From Pseudoflavitalea sp. G-6-1-2 (GTDB taxonomy: Bacteria; Bacteroidota; Bacteroidia; Chitinophagales; Chitinophagaceae), in contig NZ_JABBGB010000002.1 of the NCBI RefSeq assembly GCF_012927185.1, positions 1,054,001 through 1,118,000 of the forward strand: DNA of 64,000 nt, read 5' to 3'. Made by a program: the position numbers and the translations under genes. The notes beneath the pieces are model-generated. The model was not told the DNA's origin and ran no database searches. It saw only the letters and a program-made list of their open reading frames with translations. Of the stretch, positions 38,606 to 46,365 are shown piece after piece (position 1 is the first letter of the stretch; every line of letters starts with the position of its first letter).

Positions 38606-38737
38606 CTAGACCGCAGCAGTTCTGATTAGATCAAGCTGAGCTGCAAAGCCATTGCTGTTAAGCTGTTTCAGGCTTTCATCGAACATACCCCTGGCATCGT
38701 TCTTAACATTCTCGATAGTCAACAAAAACAACTTATA
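38606..38737 (-). pseudogene. coding-like tail after the SRPBCC gene
   Basis: Directly after the stop of the SRPBCC gene the same minus-strand frame continues for ~43 codons to TAG: KLFLLTIENVKNDARGMFDE then SLKQLNSNGFAAQLDLIRTA. The sequence looks like a real C-terminal helix pair. It has no ATG; only TTG codons are available. It may be a remnant of another gene or a very short protein. The family is not recognised. Confidence 0.3.
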
Positions 38738-39178
38738 TCAGCTTACTGCATTGATCAGCGGAGTTAACTTATTCTGCAAATAGGTTGTCCAGGCAGGTGC
38801 ACAGCTATCATAACATTCCACTTCGGGGGTGAGTCCTTCGTGCGTAAATACCAGTTTTGTTTTCCCGGCTTTTTCGGAGATATCGAAGATCACTTTAGAG
38901 CCAACCCACTCATCGGTCTTCTCGATAAAACTGAGCTTGCTGTCTGTGATCAGCCAGATCACTTTTTTATTCGGAATCACTTCTACCAGTCGTTGCCTGC
39001 TGTAATGAACGCCATCTCCGGCAAGGAAGGTGAACTCATCATCGAGCTTTTCTGTACCGCCTTTGATCACTTCGTTGTAATATCCCACCCACCAGTTGCG
39101 TACATTCAGAACAGCCTTGAATACTTCTTCCGGGCTGCGGTCGGTTGTTATTGTGTAAGTAAAATCTTTACTGGCCAT
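38738..39178 (-). CDS. SRPBCC (AHSA1-like) domain protein
   Basis: The 146-residue protein has the START/AHSA1 helix-grip pattern: FTYTITTDRSPEEVFKAVLN, VRNWWVGYYNE, then strands with FTFLAGDGVHY and KTKLVFTHEGLTPEVECYDS. These small proteins bind hydrophobic ligands or act with Hsp90-like factors; a specific role is unknown. Such genes often sit next to HxlR/ArsR regulators, as here. Confidence 0.8.
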   Translation of the reverse strand: MASKDFTYTITTDRSPEEVFKAVLNVRNWWVGYYNEVIKGGTEKLDDEFTFLAGDGVHYSRQRLVEVIPNKKVIWLITDSKLSFIEKTDEWVGSKVIFDISEKAGKTKLVFTHEGLTPEVECYDSCAPAWTTYLQNKLTPLINAVS

Positions 39179-39265
39179 ATACGATGATTTTGTGTATTAA
39201 AGCTATCAACATAATATGGCTTCTACATGGTGTGGATTGGACTTTCACACTGGCAGATTTGGACT

Positions 39266-39925
39266 TCAACTCCTGCTGCCTGCTTTCGCTTTGCTGCCTC
39301 TGCTTCGGATGATCTCGTAAGTATAGAGCGGAATGGCCCATCCCATCCAGAACAGCGGCACTGTAACTTCTGTAAAGCTGCCGAGACTTTGAATGTAAGG
39401 GATCTTGTAGGCAAAGCCCGATAACAGAAATGCTACTGTAACAATATAACTTCTGATCATCCATTCTTTATGCAGTTTGAATTGCTTTTTAACAGCGGTG
39501 TAGAATGCAATGAATGTGGCACTGATCCATACACTGGCCCAAACCTGCAATGTAAAGGCATAACCCCAGCTTACTTCGTAGGATGTGGTACTTGCCAGCA
39601 CCAGCGCACTCACACTGCTGGTGAGCACTGCCAGCAGATACAGGTATCCTATTGCACGATGCAGTTTCCAGCTGAAATTCCGCAGCTTAGGCCAGAACTG
39701 AATGATACCGGAGAGCAGCGATCCGCCCCCTGCCGTTATATGGGCTATCAGAAAATATCTCTTTGGAAAATATCTGCCCAATGCTTCCGGTGTCATGGCC
39801 AGATAATGATCAGCAGCGTGCATAAACAGCCAGGTCATGAAAAACACCCCTATCCATATCAATAAAGGGAAAATATCCGTCCAGTTAATCTTAAATTGCC
39901 CTTTAATTTTCAATTCTTTTTGCAT
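39266..39925 (-). CDS. DUF2306 family membrane protein
   Basis: The 219-residue protein has about seven membrane helices. Conserved elements include ERSMK-like GRYFPKRYFLIAHITAGGGS, WKLHRAIGYLYLLAVLTSSV and QFKLHKEWMIRSYIVTVAFL, where paired His residues could bind a metal or haem. This matches the DUF2306 group, predicted membrane proteins of unknown role. It is divergent from the HxlR gene, with 137 bp between starts that contain the HxlR palindrome. Confidence 0.75.
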   Translation of the reverse strand: MQKELKIKGQFKINWTDIFPLLIWIGVFFMTWLFMHAADHYLAMTPEALGRYFPKRYFLIAHITAGGGSLLSGIIQFWPKLRNFSWKLHRAIGYLYLLAVLTSSVSALVLASTTSYEVSWGYAFTLQVWASVWISATFIAFYTAVKKQFKLHKEWMIRSYIVTVAFLLSGFAYKIPYIQSLGSFTEVTVPLFWMGWAIPLYTYEIIRSRGSKAKAGSRS

Positions 39926-40032
39926 GATCTGATCCTTTGTGGTGATTTGTTGTTATTGAATCACAAATTTCCGCAGGAGCAGGCAGGCAGACAATAACCG
40001 ATAAAAGATTCGGTATGGGACAATTGAGGAAA

Positions 40033-40046
40033 TTAAACTAGTTTAA
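40033..40046. promoter_or_regulatory. perfect 14-bp palindrome upstream of HxlR gene 1
   Basis: TTAAACTAGTTTAA lies 16 bp before the HxlR start and between divergent promoters. The same 14-mer occurs at 45509-45522 upstream of the OYE gene. It is a good candidate operator for this HxlR protein. Confidence 0.6.
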
Positions 40047-40062
40047 CAATTAACCTTCGCAT

Positions 40063-40428
40063 ATGTATATCAGAAAAATCGAAGAAGATCAGGATTGTGG
40101 CTTATACCTGGCCATGAAAGTATTGGGAGGAAAATGGAAATGCTGCATACTCGATGCGATCAACAAAGGCATCACCCGTCCCAGTGAAATTGCACGAAGT
40201 GTACAGGAAGCATCCACCCGCGTGATAGAAATGCAATTGGCGGAGCTGCTGGCCTACGGCGTTGTAGACAAGTATGCGGAGGAAGATGTATTCCCCAAAA
40301 AATCGGAATACCGCCTCACCGGTTTGGGAGAATCATTGCTGCCCATTTTGTCGCAGATCGACCAGTGGGGCATGCAGAATGCACAATTGATCAAAGAAAA
40401 GAGCACCGAACTGCAAGGGGCTGAATAG
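40063..40428 (+). CDS. HxlR family transcriptional regulator 1
   Basis: The 121-residue winged-helix protein has the HxlR hallmark around Cys in EEDQDCGLYLAMKVLGGKW, where a conserved Cys (residue ~11) senses electrophiles or oxidants in characterised members. ILDAINKGITRPSEIARSVQ forms the HTH; the wing is KKSEYRLTGLGESLLPIL. It is probably an autoregulated repressor of the neighbouring divergent gene and of genes bearing the same palindrome. Confidence 0.9.
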   Translation: MYIRKIEEDQDCGLYLAMKVLGGKWKCCILDAINKGITRPSEIARSVQEASTRVIEMQLAELLAYGVVDKYAEEDVFPKKSEYRLTGLGESLLPILSQIDQWGMQNAQLIKEKSTELQGAE

Positions 40429-40540
40429 TTAGCAAAAGCCGCAAAAAGCCCCTTGAATTGCCGGATACAGCCTCTGTCTGAATGGTATGTTCTTCCCATC
40501 TTTGTAGTGTTGATCTTAATCATTAAACAAAACAAATCTT

Positions 40541-40990
40541 ATGGCAACTCATACTGTTTCTCTGCACAGAGTAATCAAGACAAGCCCGGAAAAACTGTTC
40601 CGTGCTTTTACTGAACCTGCAGCCATCGCATCATGGCTTCCACCTTATGGTTTCCTCTGCACTGTTCATGAAATGAATGTAAAGCCGGGCGGCGTGCACA
40701 AGATGTCGTTTCAGAATTTCTCTACCGGCAACAGCCATTCATTCGGCGGAACTTATGTAGAGATCAAACCGAATGAGTTTCTGAAATACACCGATAAGTT
40801 CGATGATCCCAATCTGCCCGGAGAAATGACCACTTCCGTATCGCTTCGCAAAACCATTGCTGGTACCGAAATAAAAATTACGCAGGAAGGAATACCGGAA
40901 ATGATACCGGTTGAAATGTGTTATTTAGGCTGGCAGGAATCACTTGAAAAAATGACCAGACTGGTAGAACCTGAAATCCCCGATGCATAA
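40541..40990 (+). CDS. SRPBCC (AHSA1-like) domain protein
   Basis: The 149-residue protein shows HRVIKTSPEKLFRAFTEPAA, IASWLPPYGFLCTV, then GGVHKMSFQNFSTGNSHSFG and FGGTYVEIKPNEFLKYTDKF, the AHSA1/polyketide cyclase-like fold. It has no signal peptide. It follows HxlR 1 by 112 bp in the same direction. The ligand is unknown. Confidence 0.85.
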   Translation: MATHTVSLHRVIKTSPEKLFRAFTEPAAIASWLPPYGFLCTVHEMNVKPGGVHKMSFQNFSTGNSHSFGGTYVEIKPNEFLKYTDKFDDPNLPGEMTTSVSLRKTIAGTEIKITQEGIPEMIPVEMCYLGWQESLEKMTRLVEPEIPDA

Positions 40991-41107
40991 AATTATTCCA
41001 GCCCAACAGACCTAACAGCAATACACGATAATAAATAGCAAAGCCGCATAAACATTGAGATGTATGCGGCTTTGCCTTTTTTCGGATCTGTTGTTGCAGA
41101 CAAAAGT

Positions 41108-41506
41108 TTATTCCACAGGAAAGTCTTCCATCTGCTTCGAAAACTGTCTGGATTGTTTCCCTCCATTGCCCACAGCCCAGAGCGCCATCGCATGCAATAC
41201 CGGCCTCAGTTCTTTCCCCTGACGCGAAAGCTGGTATGTTACGTAAGGAGGAACCACAGGTTTTGATTTTCTGATGATCAGCCCATCAGTTTCCAATTGC
41301 TTCAACTGCTGTATCAAAACTTTCTCTGTGATGGCTGGTATTGATTTCTTCAGCTCGTTGTATCGTTTGGTTCCCGACAATAAATTGAATAGTATGATTG
41401 GCTTCCAATATCCGCCAATCCTTTCCATTACAAACGTTACAGGGCATGCGGCAAATGCATTGCTCTTATTCTCCTGAATTACCGATGATTGTTTTACTGC
41501 TGTCAT
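41108..41506 (-). CDS. HxlR family transcriptional regulator 2
   Basis: The start at 41506 gives the usual length of 132 residues; an earlier in-frame ATG would add a frame running through the divergent promoter. Conserved parts are CPVTFVMERIGGYWKPIILF, LLSGTKRYNELKKSIPAITE (HTH) and PPYVTYQLSRQGKELRPVLH (wing). The N-terminal Cys of the family is present (AACPV). It is divergent from an NmrA gene 76 bp away, the classic HxlR-oxidoreductase arrangement. Confidence 0.9.
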   Translation of the reverse strand: MTAVKQSSVIQENKSNAFAACPVTFVMERIGGYWKPIILFNLLSGTKRYNELKKSIPAITEKVLIQQLKQLETDGLIIRKSKPVVPPYVTYQLSRQGKELRPVLHAMALWAVGNGGKQSRQFSKQMEDFPVE

Positions 41507-41520
41507 ATGCTTACTATGGG

Positions 41521-41548
41521 GTAAGTACTTGTCTAAAAGTAAGTACAA
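41521..41548. promoter_or_regulatory. direct repeat in the HxlR 2/NmrA intergenic region
   Basis: GTAAGTACTT (41521-41530) and GTAAGTACAA (41539-41548) are spaced 18 bp apart, and an inverted CTTAC half-site lies just upstream at about 41510-41514. This looks like a tandem operator for HxlR 2. Confidence 0.45.
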
Positions 41549-41582
41549 ATATAGCTTTGCATCATCATTAAAAACAAAAAAG

Positions 41583-42479
41583 ATGAAAGTAACAGTAACA
41601 GGATCATTGGGAAATATCAGCCGCATTCTTATTGAGAAACTCGCAGCGCACGGACATGAAGTAAAAGTGATCACTTCCAACGCCGAAAGAGCCAAAGAAA
41701 TCAGTGAGCTGAATGCCACTCCGCTGGTTGGTTCAGTAGAAGATTATGCCTTCGTTAAAGAATCCTTTGCAGGAAGCGACGCCGTTTACCTGATGATACC
41801 ACCCAATTTTGCCTCAACAGATCTGAAGCAGTATATCAGAACGGTGGGCGAACAATACGCCAATGCCATCAAAGAAACAGGTGTGAAGTTCACTGTGAAC
41901 CTCAGCAGTATCGGAGCACATCTTGAAAATGGACTCGGTCCAACAGGCTCCAATTATTTCGTTGAACAAAAGCTGAACGAACTGCAGGATGTGAACGTAC
42001 TGCATCTGCGTCCCGGCATGTTCCTCACCAATTTCTACGGAGCCATACCTATGATCAAATACCAGAACATGCTGGGAAACAATTTCAGCGGTACCGTGAA
42101 CCTGCCCCTCACCCACCCCAAAGACATTGCAGACGCGGCTTTCAAGGCAATCCATGAATTGCTGTTTTCGGGAAAGCAGGTTCAATACATTGTGAGTGAC
42201 GAAAAAAATGGGTTTGAAGTAACGCAGGCATTAGCGGATGCAGCCGGCAAATCCGGCGTCAACTGGATGGAGTTCTCCGACGAACAACTCACCGGAGCCC
42301 TCACCCAGAACGGGTTTTCGGAACAAATGGCCAAAGTGTATATGGTAGAAATCGGACAGGCTTTACGCGATGGAAGTTTTATGGAAGATTACAACCTGAG
42401 CAAATCCCGCTATGCCGGCGGCACTACTTTGCAGGATTTCTCCAAAGAGTTCGCAATGGCTTATCAGTACAGTAATTAA
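41583..42479 (+). CDS. NmrA-like NAD(P)-binding protein 1
   Basis: The start at 41583 opens a Rossmann fold (MKVTVTGSLGNISRILIEKL). The 298-residue protein continues with the atypical SDR pattern: AVYLMIPPNFASTDLKQYIR and PGMFLTNFYGAIPMIKYQNM. It lacks the Ser-Tyr-Lys catalytic triad of classical SDRs in a clear place. NmrA/QOR2-like proteins sense redox cofactors or reduce quinones. HxlR 2 is divergent and likely controls it. Confidence 0.88.
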   Translation: MKVTVTGSLGNISRILIEKLAAHGHEVKVITSNAERAKEISELNATPLVGSVEDYAFVKESFAGSDAVYLMIPPNFASTDLKQYIRTVGEQYANAIKETGVKFTVNLSSIGAHLENGLGPTGSNYFVEQKLNELQDVNVLHLRPGMFLTNFYGAIPMIKYQNMLGNNFSGTVNLPLTHPKDIADAAFKAIHELLFSGKQVQYIVSDEKNGFEVTQALADAAGKSGVNWMEFSDEQLTGALTQNGFSEQMAKVYMVEIGQALRDGSFMEDYNLSKSRYAGGTTLQDFSKEFAMAYQYSN

Positions 42480-42503
42480 TACCCCTTGCTATTAGTCTCA
42501 AAC

Positions 42504-42537
42504 AAAAAGGGAAAGCCTGTAAAGACTTTCCCTTTTT
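42504..42537. terminator. bidirectional terminator
   Basis: AAAAAGGGAAAG pairs with CTTTCCCTTTTT around a ten-base loop between convergent genes. Confidence 0.85.
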
Positions 42538-42554
42538 CAATTCGCTAATTTGAG

Positions 42555-43292
42555 CTACTGAACAATATTCTTCGCTTTTCCTTCGGCGTCGATCACTTCT
42601 ATTTTTGCGCTTCCGTCTTTATCTACGTAGATCTTCATCTTAGGTTTTCCTTTGGAATCGTACAGGAAGATGCCTGTATCGTTATTGCTCTTTCTTCCTA
42701 CGAACAATCTGCGTTTGGAGCCTTCTTTCTCGCGAAGCTCATCCATCTTTTCCTTCTTCTCTTTCGGGTCTTTTATTTTTTCGATCTCCTCAAATTTCGC
42801 TACTCGCGAAATTACATCAGTGCCCAGCGGAAATTCATTGATGAATAAGCCCCTTTGAATTTCAGCTTTGCCGTTTTCGTAGGTTTCGTCGTTTAAGATC
42901 TGAATCACCTGATCGTCGTGATAATTATCCATGGTAAACGACATACCGGAATTGGTAGCATTCTTTTCGGGGGTTACTTTGGCAATGATCCCTCCGCATT
43001 CATCTCCCTGATTATTGAAGAATATGATGCCTGAAGGTCTTTCACGTTTAGGGAGATCGATGCCCTTCATTCTTCCGGGGTGTTGTCTGGTTTCGTTGCT
43101 GATAACCATTCGCAGGCTTCCATCTTCACCGATGAGGCTCATTTTCTTTACGGTGATTTCGTCCAGTTTAAGGGTTTTGTCTTTTTCGTTGAAAGAAGAG
43201 AGCATGAAGAACAGAAAAAGAGAAGAGCTGATGATTGTATAGTAGAGTAAGAAATTGAACTTACGTTTCAGAGATGCGTCAGCACTTTGCAT
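42555..43292 (-). CDS. hypothetical single-pass membrane protein, 245 residues
   Basis: The N terminus has one hydrophobic helix (FLLYYTIISSSLFLFFMLSS). The rest is soluble with a beta-strand-rich first part (VKKMSLIGEDGSLRMVISNE) and a highly charged region (EEIEKIKDPKEKKEKMDELR). The SLIGEDGSLRMV and DGSAKIEVIDAEGKAKNI segments look like short repeated beta hairpins at both ends. No family is recognised. It probably sits on the outer side of the inner membrane. Confidence 0.6.
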   Translation of the reverse strand: MQSADASLKRKFNFLLYYTIISSSLFLFFMLSSFNEKDKTLKLDEITVKKMSLIGEDGSLRMVISNETRQHPGRMKGIDLPKRERPSGIIFFNNQGDECGGIIAKVTPEKNATNSGMSFTMDNYHDDQVIQILNDETYENGKAEIQRGLFINEFPLGTDVISRVAKFEEIEKIKDPKEKKEKMDELREKEGSKRRLFVGRKSNNDTGIFLYDSKGKPKMKIYVDKDGSAKIEVIDAEGKAKNIVQ

Positions 43293-43337
43293 AATAGTTT
43301 TGGTTTAACGTGTTTAACAGAGATTTTCGGGGCAAAG

Positions 43338-43469
43338 TTACTGGCTATGATTGGTTGACCGCAAAAAAGCGATCATTTCTTTTACAGCATCTGTAATAAT
43401 CTTTGGCTGATCCTGATCGATGTGGTGGCTGAATGGAATCAAAACTGGTGATATGGGAAGCTGCTGCTT
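43338..43469 (-). pseudogene. probable C-terminal remnant of an alpha/beta hydrolase
   Basis: A minus-strand frame ending at 43338 reads LPISPVLIPFSHHIDQDQPK then IITDAVKEMIAFLRS. The HHIDQDQP stretch resembles the catalytic-His end (GH.I..DQP) of alpha/beta hydrolases. A stop codon lies just upstream and no start is present, so only ~43 codons remain. It overlaps the next entry on the other strand. Confidence 0.35.
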
Positions 43470-43803
43470 TCAATGCAGGCATCAGGTATTGTTCTTCCAG
43501 TACGGTGAGCCAGCAGGATATGCCTGCATCACCTCCAAAGGCAACAGGCCGCATTTGCTGGAAGGCAAACGGGCCGTGCGCATTGTGGACTTCGGGGGAT
43601 TGAAAAAAATTTCTGATCCTGCTGTTAAAGAAACATTGCTGGAGAAATGCCTTACAGTTTGCAAATCATACGACAATGTTTGGATAACCGAATACGTAGA
43701 TAATCCGGTAATTGAACTTTTTGAAAGCAGAGGATTTGTGCGGCAGGATGATTCTGCGCTGCTCGATGGGATTTCACTGACATCAGTTAGTTTGATTGCT
43801 TAA
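43420..43803 (+). pseudogene. GNAT-like C-terminal remnant
   Basis: The 127-codon frame becomes protein-like from about residue 25 (QYGEPAGYACITSKGN, then RAVRIVDFGG). It ends with NPVIELFESRGFVRQDDSAL, like the last strands of GNAT acetyltransferases. Its first residues (WWLNGIKTGDMGSCCFQCRH) look like chance and a full N-terminal half is missing. It is either truncated or has lost its 5' half by frameshift. A short intact protein cannot be excluded. Confidence 0.4.
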
Positions 43804-43818
43804 CCAATCATTTCTATT

Positions 43819-44319
43819 TTACTGCTGCCATTCAGCTGCTTCATCTGTTACTGCCACCGCTTCGATTTCGATCAGCGCATCCGGAGAAAAAAGGCTCGAC
43901 ACCTCCAATATGGTATCTGCAGGATAAGGCGCTTTAAAATATTTTCCCCTCAACTCAACGATCTTTTTGAAGTTGCCCATATCTTTTAGCATGATGGTAA
44001 CCTTTACAACATTCTTAAGACCCGAGCCACCGGCTTTCAGCACTTTCTCAAGGTTTTCAAATGCTTTGGCTGCCTGCTTGTCGAAGTCCCCGATTCCAAT
44101 CAACTGGGCACTATCGTCAACAGCTGTTTGTCCGGATATGAACAAGAGATTGCCCACACGATAACCCTGTGCCAAACGAAAAGGCTGGTAAGGATCCGGA
44201 TTGATTTTTATCTGAGTTATTTTCACTTTGCTGTTTTGCGATGCCGGTTTGGCATTCTTTGATTGCGCAAACGCGTGAATACTGAATAAACTGACAAGTA
44301 TTACAAAGAGCGCTTTCAT
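43819..44319 (-). CDS. RidA family protein with signal peptide
   Basis: The 166-residue protein starts with a clear signal peptide (LFVILVSLFSIHAFAQSKNA). The RidA/YjgF core follows: FRLAQGYRVGNLLFISGQTA, GIGDFDKQAAKAFENLEKVL, and a C-terminal PDALIEIEAVAV with the usual IE.E.VA end. RidA proteins deaminate reactive enamine/imine intermediates, normally in the cytosol; the Arg of the active site (usually in the RV..IE region) is not clearly visible here. Its start overlaps the OYE stop by 4 bp, so the two are translationally coupled. Confidence 0.85.
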   Translation of the reverse strand: MKALFVILVSLFSIHAFAQSKNAKPASQNSKVKITQIKINPDPYQPFRLAQGYRVGNLLFISGQTAVDDSAQLIGIGDFDKQAAKAFENLEKVLKAGGSGLKNVVKVTIMLKDMGNFKKIVELRGKYFKAPYPADTILEVSSLFSPDALIEIEAVAVTDEAAEWQQ

Positions 44320-45437
44320 GCGATACTTAATTGTTGTGATTTGATAATTTTATTGGTGTGTTGAATAGTGGCTTCGGGCCAGAGCATATCGGGATGGAAG
44401 GCACGCGCCTGAGCGCCGTTCAATGTATGCAAAGGCCAGGCAGGATCGGCGAGCGCAGCTTTTCCTATGGCGAGCAGATCAGCATGCGCGTCTTCGATAG
44501 CCGTTGAAGCTCTTGTCAACTGATGCATGCCGCCATTGGCGATAACCACTTTGCCCGTGATCTGTTTCGCCAGCGCTGAATAAGAAGTGCCGCTGCTGTA
44601 AAAGCTATCCCTCTCCCACTCTCCGCTTTGAACAGCAATATGAATGAAGTCGGGTGCTGCTTTTCTTACTTCTTCCAATACCTCGACAGCCATGGCTTCG
44701 CCCTCTTTCCAACGGTATTTGAGATCATTCACTTTTCCTTCCGAGAGGCGTATGCCTACAAGAAAATGCGGAGGTACAAATTCTCTGATAGATTGAATAA
44801 TTTCAGCAGCGATGCGGAAACGATTGCTGGTACTGCCTCCGTAGAGATCTTCACGTACATTCAATTCTGGTGTAAGAAACTGATCGAGCAGGTAGCCGTT
44901 GGCCATATGCAATTCAACTCCATCGAACCCCGCCTGCAATGCAAATCTTGCAGCTTTAACAAAACCGTTCTTAACGATATCGATATCATCCAGGCTCATG
45001 GCTTTCGGGAAAGGATAACCGCCCGTACCTCCGTACTGAGCCATCTTCACACCAACAGGCTGCACAGCAGAAGGAGCTTTTGTATCATCGGAATATTGCG
45101 ACAACGCTCCGGCATGCATCAATTGTGCGATGATCAATGCTCCGTGTGATTTAACCTGGTCCACGACCGGTTTCCAGGCCAATGCATGTAAGGGAGAAGT
45201 GAGTCCGGGTTGATTAGGGTAACCTTTACTGGCAGCTTCATCAGTATAATTCCCTTCAGTGATAACCATACTGAAACCGCCTTTTGCAAAGGCTGCATAG
45301 TATTCTGCCATCTCGGCGGTAGCTGATCCATCAGCGCCTGCGCTTACCCGCGACATGGGCGCTATTACCAATCTGTTTTTCAGTGAGAGTTCCTGCCTTT
45401 GCAATGGCTGGAATATGGGGTGTTTTGTTATGCTCAT
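44316..45437 (-). CDS. alkene reductase of the Old Yellow Enzyme family
   Basis: The 373-residue FMN TIM-barrel enzyme has NRLVIAPMSRVSAGADGSAT, IIAQLMHAGAL, the substrate-anion His pair region VELHMANGYLLDQFLTPELN, and LYGGSTSNRFRIAAEII. NADPH-dependent reduction of activated alkenes (enones, nitroalkenes) is the family role. Two copies of an HxlR-like palindrome lie 50-85 bp upstream of the start, suggesting repression by HxlR 1. RidA follows in the same operon. Confidence 0.93.
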   Translation of the reverse strand: MSITKHPIFQPLQRQELSLKNRLVIAPMSRVSAGADGSATAEMAEYYAAFAKGGFSMVITEGNYTDEAASKGYPNQPGLTSPLHALAWKPVVDQVKSHGALIIAQLMHAGALSQYSDDTKAPSAVQPVGVKMAQYGGTGGYPFPKAMSLDDIDIVKNGFVKAARFALQAGFDGVELHMANGYLLDQFLTPELNVREDLYGGSTSNRFRIAAEIIQSIREFVPPHFLVGIRLSEGKVNDLKYRWKEGEAMAVEVLEEVRKAAPDFIHIAVQSGEWERDSFYSSGTSYSALAKQITGKVVIANGGMHQLTRASTAIEDAHADLLAIGKAALADPAWPLHTLNGAQARAFHPDMLWPEATIQHTNKIIKSQQLSIA

Positions 45438-45485
45438 ATTTATTTGTTATGAACACAAAACTATTCCAGAGGCAGCTGGTGTGAG

Positions 45486-45522
45486 TTTAACTAATTTAAG
45501 AAAGAGGATTAAACTAGTTTAA
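45486..45522. promoter_or_regulatory. tandem palindromes upstream of the OYE gene
   Basis: The perfect palindrome TTAAACTAGTTTAA (45509-45522) is identical to the one in front of HxlR 1. A second copy, TTTAACTAATTTAA (45486-45499), matches at 12 of 14 positions; the centres are 23 bp apart. They are likely operators of the OYE-RidA operon. Confidence 0.6.
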
Positions 45523-45570
45523 TATTTTGAGCGGGCATTTACGAAGCGCGCTAAACCATACTCAGTAATT

Positions 45571-45948
45571 TCAGAAATGTCTGTTTCTGGTTGTATTACG
45601 TGGTTCTATCAATGATTTATTGCAATAGGTAGCTTCTTCAAAATCACTGATACTGATGGATAGAAATGAAATATCATCGAACAACGGCGCCAGGGATTGT
45701 ATGATACTTCGTGTAAGCGCTGCTTTTTGTTCAGTGGTTCTTCCTTCCATCACACTCGCATAAATGTGAAGAAAACTATCTTTCCCTTCTCCCAGTTTAT
45801 ATTGATCATAACTTCTGATTCGGACTTTAATATCGTTAGGTGCAAATAGTCCGGAGGAGTCTGCGGCAGTGTAAACGGTATTCATAATAAGTTCTGCCGG
45901 CTGCATAGCCAAAACATTGCCGGAACATTCTATTACAAAGTGAGGCAT
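45571..45948 (-). CDS. 5-carboxymethyl-2-hydroxymuconate isomerase-like tautomerase
   Basis: The 125-residue protein begins MPHFVIECS with the catalytic Pro next to the initiator Met. DIKVRIRSYDQYKLGEGKDS and FLHIYASVMEGRTTEQKAAL match the CHMI family, trimeric tautomerases of aromatic degradation. The rest of the homoprotocatechuate pathway is not in the window, so it may act on another keto-enol substrate. It is on the same strand upstream of the OYE gene, with the palindromes in between. Confidence 0.85.
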   Translation of the reverse strand: MPHFVIECSGNVLAMQPAELIMNTVYTAADSSGLFAPNDIKVRIRSYDQYKLGEGKDSFLHIYASVMEGRTTEQKAALTRSIIQSLAPLFDDISFLSISISDFEEATYCNKSLIEPRNTTRNRHF

Positions 45949-46218
45949 ATAATTGCGATTAAAAGTTATGGATGAAAGACAAGTGCATTGAGTGATTCAA
46001 AAATCAGGTTCAATGTAGAAAAATAACATCAGAGCAGGGTAAGGAATTCAATGGATGGTGCGAAATGCTCAACATAAAGGGCCGAAGTGGTTGGGGCTTT
46101 GCGGATTGTCAGGGTGTTGCGGATAAGGCTTTGGAAACAGCGTCCTGTCCTGCTTCTTAAAAACTTCTTAAAAAACTGGGAAGATATTATTCTATTGTTT
46201 ATTTTTGCACCCTTGTTC

Positions 46219-46292
46219 GACTCCCTAGCTCAGTTGGTTAGAGCTACTGACTCTTAATCAGTAGGTCCTGGGTTCGAGCCCCAGGGGGGTCA
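46219..46292 (+). tRNA. tRNA-Lys (anticodon CTT)
   Basis: The 74-nt gene has acceptor GACTCCC/GGGGGTC (one T-G pair), T-arm GGGTTCGAGCCCC and anticodon loop CTCTTAA closed by ACTGA/TCAGT. CCA is not encoded. A hairpin with a T run follows. Confidence 0.95.
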
Positions 46293-46296
46293 CATA

Positions 46297-46328
46297 AAAC
46301 AGGTTCGCAAATGCGAGCCTGTTTTTAT
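46297..46328. terminator. terminator after tRNA-Lys(CTT)
   Basis: AAAACAGGTTCGCA pairs with TGCGAGCCTGTTTT; a T run follows on each side. Confidence 0.8.
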
Positions 46329-46365
46329 TTTGTCATATCCCAAAGCTGATCTGAATTAATAGTTG

